Positions 1-7,707 of a stretch of DNA of 64,000 nucleotides are shown here, piece after piece. A program made the translations under genes and the position numbers. Origin of the DNA: Aquamicrobium aerolatum DSM 21857 (lineage in GTDB: Bacteria; Pseudomonadota; Alphaproteobacteria; Rhizobiales; Rhizobiaceae); NCBI RefSeq assembly GCF_900113935.1, contig NZ_FORF01000010.1:1-64000 (forward strand), written 5' to 3'. Every line of letters begins with the position of its first letter. Positions within the stretch are counted from its first letter, which is position 1. The notes below the pieces were generated by a model. The model was given only the letters and a program-made list of their open reading frames with translations, made no database searches and was not told where the DNA came from.

Positions 1-234
1 CCGCCGGGGCTTGGCCACGTTCGTCGTCAGCATCCGGTCAAGCTCTTCGCGCCATGCCCCCATCCGCGGATAGGGCTGATGCTTGCGCTCGTAGCGGAAC
101 TCGGTCTCGTCCGAGCGCAGCACCTTGCGCACCACTTTCCGTGAAACCTTCAACTCGCGGCAAATCGCCTTGATCGACTTGCCCTGAACCCGCGAAAGCC
201 GGCGTATCTTTGCAATCGTCTCCACAATCAACAT
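1..234 (-). CDS. istA: IS21-family transposase IstA, N-terminal part (runs off window)
   Basis: The minus strand reads from an ATG at 234 down to base 1 with no stop: 78 codons beginning MLIVETIAKIRRLSRVQGKS, followed by a second basic helix (KAICRELKVSRKVVRKVLRS). Two short basic helices of this form make up the helix-turn-helix at the N-terminus of IS21 IstA transposases, which are about 500 residues long with a DDE catalytic core further downstream. Only the DNA-binding part is visible here; the catalytic core and the partner ATPase istB would lie left of the window. A hairpin and repeated end motifs lie just upstream, as expected at an IS21 end. Confidence 0.8.
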   Translation of the reverse strand, partial: MLIVETIAKIRRLSRVQGKSIKAICRELKVSRKVVRKVLRSDETEFRYERKHQPYPRMGAWREELDRMLTTNVAKPRR

Positions 235-243
235 CCAAAACAC

Positions 244-272
244 AAATGCCTCCGATGAAACCGGAGGCATTT
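244..272 (-). other. Hairpin in the istA leader
   Basis: Perfect 11-bp inverted repeat aaatgcctccg / cggaggcattt around a 7-nt loop, ten bases upstream of the istA start codon. Hairpins just inside IS ends commonly limit read-through expression of the transposase; that role is inferred here. Confidence 0.5.
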
Positions 273-398
273 TGATGACCCCACGTTAAGGGGTCCCGTT
301 TGGACGAAAATCACCCCTTAAACAGGGTCCTCATTCCATGAAAAATCACATTCAAACCGGCCGACTATCAAGGTTGGGAGGAAGACGATGAACCCAAT

Positions 399-971
399 AT
401 GTGCTTTGTAAGGCTATCGGACGTTGCGTCGGTAGATCGTGGCAGGTTCTCTCACAGGCCACGCAACTTGCCACAATTCTTCGGTGGCCCGTATCCTTTC
501 GCGCAGACCGGAGACGTGGCTGCTGCAAGGGGCAGGGATTTTTCTGCGTCTCAGTTTCTTTCCGATGAAGGAGTGCAATACAGCAAGTCATTCCCTGCAG
601 GGACCATTTTTCTGACAATTGCTGCTGTGATTGCTGCAACCGCGATTTCGGCCACGGAAACGTATTGCACTGACAGTGTAGTAGGTGTCGTCCCCAAAGA
701 TCCGTCCGACGTTGACTATCTCGAATATACCTTGCGCTTCACGAGGCCATACCTCGAGTTTGAGGTTGCGACGCAGACGGCGCAAAAGAATATAAATCTG
801 GAGGTACTTCGACCGCTCACGATTCCTTGGCCAAGCAAAGAGGATCGGGACGCGATCGCGAAAGAACTTGCAGCGGCAGAAAGCGTGATTCGATCCATCG
901 AAGCGCGGCAGGCCGCAACGAAGCAGCTCATGCATAAAATGTTACGCGCCAGTTTTGAGGTGCCCGCATGA
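399..971 (+). CDS. hsdS: Type I restriction specificity subunit HsdS, 5'-truncated remnant
   Basis: The 190 residues comprise one target-recognition domain (start VRLSDVASVDRGRFSHRPRN, with a later YPFAQTGDVAAARG segment) followed by the conserved helical region (NINLEVLRPLTIPWPSKEDR, then a coiled-coil-like stretch to the end). Complete HsdS proteins are about 400 residues with two such units, so this is about half. The open frame extends upstream without a start to 342, adding 19 residues, and then meets the end of the IS21 element. The insertion probably removed the first domain and separated this part from its promoter and from hsdM. The stop overlaps the hsdR ATG by 4 nt (968-971). The ATG at 399 may be only an internal codon. 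It could still give a half-subunit, but no ribosome binding site supports that start. Confidence 0.75.
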   Translation: MCFVRLSDVASVDRGRFSHRPRNLPQFFGGPYPFAQTGDVAAARGRDFSASQFLSDEGVQYSKSFPAGTIFLTIAAVIAATAISATETYCTDSVVGVVPKDPSDVDYLEYTLRFTRPYLEFEVATQTAQKNINLEVLRPLTIPWPSKEDRDAIAKELAAAESVIRSIEARQAATKQLMHKMLRASFEVPA

Positions 972-3931
972 CCTTCACCGAATCCAGCACCGTGGAAGCC
1001 CATCTGCGCGACCTTCTCGCGGGCGCGGCCTCGGCCCGCCCGGCGCAACTCTCCATCGGCCTCGCCCGCACGGGCGGCAGGATCGCGGGCCTCGGCTGGC
1101 ATTACGTCGTCCCCGCCGACCTTCCCCGCCAGCCGCAAGAGGTGCTGGTCGAACCCCATCTGCGCGACGCCCTGATCCGCCTGAACCCCGACATCGCCGC
1201 CAACCCCGGCCGGGCCGATGACGTGCTCTACCGCCTGCGCGCCATCGTCATGGGCGCGCGGTCGGACGGGCTGGTGAAGGCCAACGAGGAATTTGCCGCG
1301 TGGCTTCTGGGCGAACGGTCGATGCCCTTCGGCGCGAATGGCGAACACGTCACCATCCGCCTGATCGACTTCGACGAGATCGAGAAGAACAGCTTCGTCG
1401 TCACCCAGCAGTTCACCATCCGGGCGGGCAAGACGGAAAAGCGCGCCGATCTGGTGCTGCTGGTCAACGGCATTCCGCTGGTCCTGATCGAGGCCAAGAC
1501 GCCGGTGCGGTCCAGCCAAAGCTGGCTCGACGCTGCCATTCAGGTGCATGACGACTACGAACGCAACGTGCCGGAACTGTTCGTGCCCAACATCTTTTCG
1601 GTCGCGACCGAGGGCAAGGAGTTCCGCTATGGCTCTGTCCGGATGCCGGTCGACATGTGGGGCCCCTGGCGCGACGGCGACGGCAAGCAATCGCTGGGCG
1701 AGGTGGAAAAGGCCGCCGCCTCGATGCTGCGCCCCGCGATGGTGCTCGACATGCTCGACAGCTTCACCGCCTTTGCCACGCAAAAGGGCAAGCACCGCAT
1801 CAAGATCATCGCCCGCTATCAGCAGGTGGACGGCGTCAACAAGATCGTCGCGCGGGTCGTGGCGGGCCAGCCGCGCAAGGGGCTGATCTGGCATTTCCAG
1901 GGGTCGGGCAAATCGCTGCTCATGCTGTTCGCCGCGCGCAAGCTGCGGCTGCACCCGGCGCTGAAGAACCCCACGGTGCTGATCGTGGTGGACCGCATCG
2001 ACCTCGACAGCCAGATCTCGGGCACCTTCTATGCCGCCGACATGGCCAACATGGTGCGCACGGAAAGCCGCAAGGAACTTGCCGATCTGCTGGGCAAGGA
2101 TGCGCGGAAGGTGGTGATCACCACGATCCACAAGTTCGCCGAAGCCGACGGCGTGCTGAACGACCGCGACAACATCATCGTGCTGGTGGACGAGGCGCAC
2201 CGAACGCAGGAAGGCGATCTGGGCCGCAAGATGCGCGAGGCGCTGCCGAACGCGTTCCTGTTCGGCCTGACCGGCACGCCCATCAACCGCGCCGACAAGA
2301 ACACCTTCTACGCCTTTGGCGCCGACACGGACGATGGCGGCTACATGAGCCGCTATGGTCTGAACGACTCGATCCGCGATGGGGCGACGAAGGAGCTGCA
2401 TTTCGAGCCGCGCCTGGTGGACCTGCACATCGACCAGAAGGCCATCGAGGAGGCCTATGCCGAGCTGACGCAGGGTCTGACCGACGAGGACCGGGATCGG
2501 CTGGGCAAGGCCGCTGCCAAGATGTCGATCTTGGTCAAGGCGCCCGAACGCATCCGCGCGATTTGCGGCGACATCGCCAAGCACTTCAAGGAGAAGGTCG
2601 CCCCGAACGGCTTTGGCGCGCAGGTGGTGACCTTCGACCGCGAGAGCTGTCTTCTCTACAAGCAGGAACTCGACCGCCACCTGCCGCCCGAGGTGTCCGA
2701 CGTGGTGATCTCGGTCAACAGCGGCGAGCCCGAATATGCGGCCTTCAAGCGCGACCGCGATGCCGAGGAGAAGCTGCTCGACCGGTTCCGCGACCCGAAG
2801 GACCCGCTGAAGATCATCATCGTGACGTCGAAGCTGCTGACCGGCTTCGATGCGCCGATCCTGCAGACGATGTATCTGGACAAGCCGCTGCGCGACCACA
2901 CGCTCTTGCAGGCGATCTGCCGGACGAACCGTCCCTATGGCGAGCAGAAGACGCATGGCCTGATCGTCGACTACCTCGGCATATTCGACGACGTGGCGCA
3001 GGCGCTGAAGTTCGACGAGGAAGGCGTGCAAAAGGCGGTGTCGAACATCGCCGAGCTGATCAACACCCTGCCGACCGCCCTGCAGAAGTGCCTGGCCTAT
3101 TTCGCGGGCGTGGACCGCAGCCTGACCGGCTACGAGGGCCTGATCGCCGCGCAGGAATGTATCCCGAACAACGACCTGCGCGACGCCTTTGCGGCCGATT
3201 TCAGTGTTCTGGCGCGTATTTGGGAGGCGCTGTCGCCCGATCCGGTGCTGACGCAGTACGAGACCGATTATCGCTGGCTGGCGCAGGTCTACGAGTCGCT
3301 GAAGCCCTCCAGTGGCACAGGGCGGCTGTTGTGGCATCGGCTGGGCGCCAAGACCATCGAGTTGATCCACGAAAACGTCCATGTCGATGCGGTGCGGGAT
3401 GATCTCGACACGCTGGTTCTGGATGCCGAACTGCTGGAGGCGGTTCTTTGCAACCCTGACCCGGAAAAGAAGGCCAAGGAAATCTCGGTCAAGCTGGCGG
3501 GCCGTCTACGGAAGCATGCGGGGAATCCGAAGTTCAGGGCGCTGGGCGAGCGCCTGGAGGACCTGAAGAACCGGCATCAGCAGGGTCTCCTGCTGTCGAT
3601 CGACTTCCTGAAAGAGCTTCTTGCGCTGGCGAAAGACGTGGTGAGGACCGAACGCGAGACGCCGGAAGAAGAGGGCATCGACCGTGGCAAGGCGGCGTTG
3701 ACGGAGTTGTTCGAGGAAGCCCGGAACGGCGACACGCCTGTGATGGTCAAGCGGGTCGTGGACGATATCGACGAGATCGTGCGCGCGGTCAGGTTCGACG
3801 GCTGGCAAGCCACGCACGCGGGTGAACGCGAGGTCAAGAAGGCGCTTCGCCAGACGCTCTTTCGCTACAAGCTGCACCAGGACGCAGAGCTGTTCGAGAA
3901 GGCATACGGCTACATTCGCGAGTATTACTGA
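968..3931 (+). CDS. hsdR: Type I restriction endonuclease motor/nuclease subunit HsdR
   Basis: 987 residues, the usual length for HsdR, which cuts unmodified DNA after ATP-driven translocation in a complex with HsdM and HsdS. The N-terminal nuclease fold shows the acidic-Lys signature (RADLVLL near 158, LIEAK near 173-177). The helicase motor has Walker A (GSGKS near 312), a DEAH-type motif II (VDEAH near 407), TGTP near 433, and a motif V/VI region (TGFDAP, QAICRTNR). The C-terminal helical part looks complete. It starts in a 4-nt overlap with hsdS. No hsdM is present in the window; the modification subunit must lie left of the IS element or be lost. An intact HsdR without its partners would be inactive or, in principle, harmful. 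Confidence 0.93.
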   Translation: MTFTESSTVEAHLRDLLAGAASARPAQLSIGLARTGGRIAGLGWHYVVPADLPRQPQEVLVEPHLRDALIRLNPDIAANPGRADDVLYRLRAIVMGARSDGLVKANEEFAAWLLGERSMPFGANGEHVTIRLIDFDEIEKNSFVVTQQFTIRAGKTEKRADLVLLVNGIPLVLIEAKTPVRSSQSWLDAAIQVHDDYERNVPELFVPNIFSVATEGKEFRYGSVRMPVDMWGPWRDGDGKQSLGEVEKAAASMLRPAMVLDMLDSFTAFATQKGKHRIKIIARYQQVDGVNKIVARVVAGQPRKGLIWHFQGSGKSLLMLFAARKLRLHPALKNPTVLIVVDRIDLDSQISGTFYAADMANMVRTESRKELADLLGKDARKVVITTIHKFAEADGVLNDRDNIIVLVDEAHRTQEGDLGRKMREALPNAFLFGLTGTPINRADKNTFYAFGADTDDGGYMSRYGLNDSIRDGATKELHFEPRLVDLHIDQKAIEEAYAELTQGLTDEDRDRLGKAAAKMSILVKAPERIRAICGDIAKHFKEKVAPNGFGAQVVTFDRESCLLYKQELDRHLPPEVSDVVISVNSGEPEYAAFKRDRDAEEKLLDRFRDPKDPLKIIIVTSKLLTGFDAPILQTMYLDKPLRDHTLLQAICRTNRPYGEQKTHGLIVDYLGIFDDVAQALKFDEEGVQKAVSNIAELINTLPTALQKCLAYFAGVDRSLTGYEGLIAAQECIPNNDLRDAFAADFSVLARIWEALSPDPVLTQYETDYRWLAQVYESLKPSSGTGRLLWHRLGAKTIELIHENVHVDAVRDDLDTLVLDAELLEAVLCNPDPEKKAKEISVKLAGRLRKHAGNPKFRALGERLEDLKNRHQQGLLLSIDFLKELLALAKDVVRTERETPEEEGIDRGKAALTELFEEARNGDTPVMVKRVVDDIDEIVRAVRFDGWQATHAGEREVKKALRQTLFRYKLHQDAELFEKAYGYIREYY

Positions 3932-3933
3932 AC

Positions 3934-4086
3934 ATGAAGGAATTGCTCGATAATGCGGTGTTTTCGATGGAGCTCGGTGTTGAGGACTACCAGACAAGCG
4001 ACGAGCGTCGTGTGCTGTCCGCCATAAGCGACGATCACCACCCCGCAAATTGGACTTCAGATTCCCTCTCATGCCGAATCGCGTAA
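3934..4086 (+). pseudogene. Truncated hsdR-linked hypothetical gene (N-terminal stump)
   Basis: An ATG two bases after the hsdR stop opens a 50-codon frame starting MKELLDNAVFSMELGVEDYQ. From memory, this resembles the N-terminus of a conserved hypothetical protein of a few hundred residues often encoded next to restriction genes. The similarity appears to stop after about 31 residues (near 4026). The rest is polar, unlike the start, and runs into a TAA at 4084. I read this as a gene cut off at a deletion or island boundary. Identity rests on recall of the family, not on a search. Confidence 0.55.
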
Positions 4087-4154
4087 CAAAAGTACGGATA
4101 AACCAAAGAAAATAACGACGCAATTACAGCGACTTACATCTCCGTACCCAATCC

Positions 4155-4237
4155 GCGCAGTCAGGAGCTTTGGAGAATATCGGCGGAGAGAGAACGAAAT
4201 CAGCGATTCGGGCAGGTGGCGCAGTCAACAGCTTTGG
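4155..4237 (+). repeat. Imperfect 19-nt direct repeat beside tRNA-Ser
   Basis: gcgcagtcaggagctttgg at 4155-4173 recurs as gcgcagtcaacagctttgg at 4219-4237, 17 of 19 identical and 64 nt apart. The surrounding stretch 4087-4308 has no gene. The pair sits between the broken hsdR-linked gene and the 3' end of tRNA-Ser, where integrase arm sites or integration scars are often found. That link is inference. Confidence 0.45.
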
Positions 4238-4308
4238 CCCGATAACCCGCAGTTCCGCGCTGTTCCGGCTGGCAATTTCAAATTAGAGAATGATTCCAAC
4301 AAGTTGGC

Positions 4309-4399
4309 TGGCGGAGAGGAAGGGATTCGAACCCTCGAGAAGCTTTTGACCTCTACTCCCTTAGCAGGGGAGCGCCTTCGACCACTCGGCCACCTCTCC
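4309..4399 (-). tRNA. tRNA-Ser(GCT)
   Basis: The minus strand gives a 91-nt class II tRNA. The acceptor stem GGAGAGG pairs with CCTCTCC, the anticodon stem-loop is CTCCC-CTGCTAA-GGGAG with anticodon GCT (plus-strand 4363-4365), a long variable arm is present, GGTTCGAATCC forms the T arm, and a genomic GCCA ends the gene. It reads AGC/AGU serine codons. Its 3' end points toward the restriction locus, the usual orientation when a tRNA gene has served as an integration target. Confidence 0.95.
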
Positions 4400-4615
4400 A
4401 CGGACGCCCCACTAACCCGCGCGCTTAAGGAACACAAGCGCTTTTGTGCGGATATCTGCGTCGTTTCGCAATTGCGCACCGATTCAGGCAGTTGAGTGCG
4501 GATATGGGTTTCCGTATCGTAAATCCGCAAATGCGCCATCTCTCGGGAAAAGACCGCCTTTGCACGCCCGGTGGACATGCGGGCGGACGAATCGAACTGG
4601 ATGGGAGGCAGTCAA

Positions 4616-6244
4616 TTGACCGAAGCGGCGCGGTTTGAGGGCGATTTCGATTATGTGATCCTCGGCGCGGGGACGGCGGGCTGTGTCCTTGCCAATCGCC
4701 TTACGGCGGATTCGAACAATCGCGTGCTGTTGCTGGAGGCGGGCGGGAGCGACAATTATCACTGGGTGCATATTCCCGTCGGCTACCTTTATTGCATCGG
4801 AAATCCGCGTACCGACTGGATGATGAAGACCGCCGCCGAACCCGGCCTGAATGGAAGGTCGCTGGTCTATCCGCGGGGCAAGGTTCTGGGCGGCTGCTCG
4901 TCCGTCAATGGCATGATCTACATGAGAGGGCAGGCGGCCGATTATGATGGCTGGCGTCAGATGGGCAATGCGGGATGGGGCTGGGACGACGTGCTGCCCT
5001 ATTTCCTCAAATCTGAAGATCACCATGGCGGCGCATCGCAACATCACGGCGCTGGCGGCGAATGGAAGGTCGCCCGGCAAAGGCTGACCTGGGACATCCT
5101 TCATGCCGTCCAGGCTGGCGCGCAGGAGTTTGGCATCATGCCGCGCGCCGATTTCAACGATGGCGATAATGAGGGCTCCGGCTTCTTCGAGGTCAATCAG
5201 AGGCGCGGATTGCGCTGGAACACCGCGAAGGGTTTCTTGCGGCCGGCGCTTCGGCGCGGCAATCTGCGTCTCGTCACCCATGCGCTGGCGCGCCGTCTGG
5301 TGATGGAAGGAAAGCGCGTCACCGGAGTGGAGTTTTCACACGGTGGCCAGACCTATGTCGCCAAAGCGCGCGCGGAAGTGCTGCTGGCGGCAGGCGCGAT
5401 CAACTCCCCCAAGATACTCGAATTGTCGGGCATCGGCCGTCCCGATATTCTTGGCCGGCTGGGCATCGACGTGACGCATCAAAGCGATGGAATCGGCGAA
5501 AACCTGCAGGACCATCTCCAGATTCGCACCGTCTACAAGGTCAATGGCGCGAAGACGCTGAACACGATGTTCAACAGCCGTGTTGGCAAGGCGATGATCG
5601 GGATGCGTTACGCCCTGATGCAGAATGGTCCGATGTCGATGGCCCCGAGCCAGTTCGGCATGTTCACCAAGTCCGATCCGTCGCTTGCGACGCCCGATCT
5701 TGAATATCACGTGCAGCCGCTCTCGACCGATCGGCTGGGCGATCCGTTGCATGCGTTCCCGGCCATCACCGTGTCGGTCTGCAATCTGCGGCCCGACAGC
5801 CGCGGGACGGTCCATCTCAGAACCACCGATGTGGCGGAGCAGCCGGACATTCACCTGAATTATCTGTCGGCTCCACGTGACCGCGACGTGGCATTGCGCT
5901 CGGTGCGTCAGGCCCGGCAGATCATGACGGCAGCGGCGCTGGCGCGATACGCTCCTGCGGAGATTCTGCCAGGACCGCATCAGCAGACCGACGAGCAGTT
6001 GCTGGCCGAAATCGGCAACATCGCCACGACGATCTTTCATCCGGTTGGCACATGCCGCATGGGGCAGGATCCACAGGCGGTCGTCGCGCCAGACCTGCGT
6101 GTTCATGGGCTGGACGGACTGCGCATTGTCGATGCCTCGATCATGCCGACCATCGTGTCCGGCAACACGGCTTCGCCCGTGGTCATGATCGCGGAGAAGG
6201 CGGCGGATATGATCCGTTCGGGGCGCGACCGGCAGCGGGTTTGA
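4616..6244 (+). CDS. GMC-family FAD-dependent oxidoreductase (choline/alcohol dehydrogenase-like)
   Basis: An FAD flavoprotein that oxidises an alcohol group. The N-terminal dinucleotide fold is clear (DYVILGAGTAGCVLANRL), followed by the GMC signature regions (RGKVLGGCSSVNGMIYMRGQ, then AGAINSPKILELSGIG). The C-terminal active site is present, with a catalytic His in IFHPVGTCRMG and an Asn in SGNTASPVVM. I chose the TTG at 4616 because a strong ribosome binding site (gggagg, 4603-4608) lies 7 nt upstream. An in-frame ATG at 4571 has no such site and would add 15 residues unlike the family. Length, 542 residues, is normal. The substrate cannot be named: choline dehydrogenases and long-chain or polyethylene-glycol alcohol dehydrogenases look alike, and no betaine genes are adjacent. 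Confidence 0.88.
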   Translation: MTEAARFEGDFDYVILGAGTAGCVLANRLTADSNNRVLLLEAGGSDNYHWVHIPVGYLYCIGNPRTDWMMKTAAEPGLNGRSLVYPRGKVLGGCSSVNGMIYMRGQAADYDGWRQMGNAGWGWDDVLPYFLKSEDHHGGASQHHGAGGEWKVARQRLTWDILHAVQAGAQEFGIMPRADFNDGDNEGSGFFEVNQRRGLRWNTAKGFLRPALRRGNLRLVTHALARRLVMEGKRVTGVEFSHGGQTYVAKARAEVLLAAGAINSPKILELSGIGRPDILGRLGIDVTHQSDGIGENLQDHLQIRTVYKVNGAKTLNTMFNSRVGKAMIGMRYALMQNGPMSMAPSQFGMFTKSDPSLATPDLEYHVQPLSTDRLGDPLHAFPAITVSVCNLRPDSRGTVHLRTTDVAEQPDIHLNYLSAPRDRDVALRSVRQARQIMTAAALARYAPAEILPGPHQQTDEQLLAEIGNIATTIFHPVGTCRMGQDPQAVVAPDLRVHGLDGLRIVDASIMPTIVSGNTASPVVMIAEKAADMIRSGRDRQRV

Positions 6245-6388
6245 TGGCGCTTGGTGGAACTGCCGTTGATGCTGCTAATTCATCGTCTGCCCCTTGACCC
6301 GCCTTGATAGCGGATGCAACACAAACAGGTGTCATGGTGTTGATCCAAAAACAGGATGCCAACGCCAATTCGGGAGTATCGCCAGAGC

Positions 6389-7567
6389 ATGAAGCCTAAC
6401 GAACAGCCCTCGGAGCCGAGATGGCTCGGCACTGCCTCGCCGAACCGCGTCGCTTTGATCGCGCCGATTTCGGTCGCTCGATGGTTGCTCGTGTTGGTGC
6501 TGGCGGCCGGCGTGTACTTCTTCCATGGCTTTCTGGTGCCGGTTCTGGCCGCCCTGGTCATCGGCTTTGCCAGCTGGCCGATCTACAGCGACATCCTGCG
6601 CCGCTGCGGCGGCAACCGGCCGCTTGCCGCGACGATCGCAATTCTCCTGATCCTGGCGTTTCTGATCGTCCCGCTGGTGATGGCGGTCAGCTACACGATC
6701 ACGGAAGTGGGCGTCTGGTTCAACTGGGCCGTGGAGACCAACCGCACCGGTTCAGAGACGCCCGGCTGGATGGCGACGCTGCCGGGGGTTGGCCAGTGGG
6801 TCGATGAGCAATGGTACCGCTATATCGGACATCCGGGCGCCATCGGCGAACTGGTGCAGATCGTCAGCGGTGCCAATATCGGCAGCATCTATCGCGCCGT
6901 TCTTGCGGCGGGAACCGGCTTGTTCGATCTGATGCTGACCTTGCTGTTCATGATGATCGCGCTCTTCTTCGTCTATAAGGACGGCGAAAAGTTTGCCGGG
7001 CAGGTCGACACGCTGGGTGAGCGCATCTTGCCGGTACGTTGGAGCCGCATCTCCCGCGTCGTTCCTGCGACGATCAGTTCGACAGTCATGGGCATGACCC
7101 TGATCGCGATCGGCGAGGGGATCGTGCTCGGCGTGGCCTACTGGATTGCCGGAGTTCCTTCTCCGGTGACGCTGGGCGTGATCACGGGTGTGATGGCGCT
7201 GATTCCGGGCGGCGCGCCGCTGTCATTCACGCTGGTCTCGCTCTACCTGATTGCTTCGGGCTCACCGGTGGCTGGTCTTGCGCTTTTTGCATGGGGCGCG
7301 ACCGAATTGTTCATCGTCGACAAGACGTTGCGTCCGCGACTGGTTGGCGGACCGATCAAGCTGCCGTTTTTGCCGACATTTTTTGGCCTCATCGGCGGGG
7401 TCAAGACGATGGGTTTCCTGGGACTGTTTATCGGTCCTGTCCTGATGGCGCTTCTGGTCGCTGTCTGGCGCGAATGGCTTCACGAAATGAGGGCAGCGCA
7501 GGTAAGTCCGGCATTTCCAGAAACACCTGCGGTCGAATTGCGGGAAACGGGATCTGCAGCGCCCTGA
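6389..7567 (+). CDS. AI-2E family (YhhT/PerM-type) membrane transporter
   Basis: About 390 residues with roughly eight hydrophobic segments. It has the family features: a paired N-terminal membrane segment, a soluble middle region, FFVYKDGEKF, then the conserved C-terminal half (GVITGVMALIPGGAPLSFTL and LRPRLVGGPIKLPFLPTFFG). The family moves small solutes (one member exports autoinducer-2, others act in Na+/H+ exchange); the substrate here is unknown. The ATG at 6389 has gggag at 6372-6376, a slightly long spacing; an in-frame ATG at 6356 would add 11 polar residues. It follows the GMC gene by about 145 nt in the same direction; 7568-7707 beyond it has no recognisable gene. Confidence 0.85.
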   Translation: MKPNEQPSEPRWLGTASPNRVALIAPISVARWLLVLVLAAGVYFFHGFLVPVLAALVIGFASWPIYSDILRRCGGNRPLAATIAILLILAFLIVPLVMAVSYTITEVGVWFNWAVETNRTGSETPGWMATLPGVGQWVDEQWYRYIGHPGAIGELVQIVSGANIGSIYRAVLAAGTGLFDLMLTLLFMMIALFFVYKDGEKFAGQVDTLGERILPVRWSRISRVVPATISSTVMGMTLIAIGEGIVLGVAYWIAGVPSPVTLGVITGVMALIPGGAPLSFTLVSLYLIASGSPVAGLALFAWGATELFIVDKTLRPRLVGGPIKLPFLPTFFGLIGGVKTMGFLGLFIGPVLMALLVAVWREWLHEMRAAQVSPAFPETPAVELRETGSAAP

Positions 7568-7707
7568 GGGGCGTTTCACCCAGGTGCGGGCATCATAAGG
7601 TTCAGGTCACGCAATTCGTGGGTTGACTGACACCGGTCTGATGTTGCTTTTCATTTCTAAGGTCCGGGCTTGCCCGTCTCCGTAGCCTCAATCTAGTTCT
7701 GTTGTTC

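Larger units (their letters stand above)
1..333 (-). mobile_element. IS21-family insertion sequence, istA-proximal end
   Basis: The istA start is followed outward by a GC-rich hairpin (244-272) and a 9-bp inverted repeat, ttaaggggt at 286-294 and accccttaa at 313-321. IS21 elements carry several such repeated transposase-binding motifs at each end. The sequence turns into an hsdS-like reading frame by about 342, so the element end lies near 330-340; the exact base and the target duplication cannot be fixed without the other end. Confidence 0.65.

Noticed and set aside
716-3382. 888-codon minus-strand open frame opposite hsdR
   Set aside because: It lies wholly antisense to a gene with clear helicase motifs, has no ribosome binding site, and its sequence is dominated by the reverse-complement codon bias of high-GC DNA.
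4087-4308. Integrase gene beside tRNA-Ser
   Set aside because: No frame of useful length; if an integrase existed it lies outside the window or is lost.
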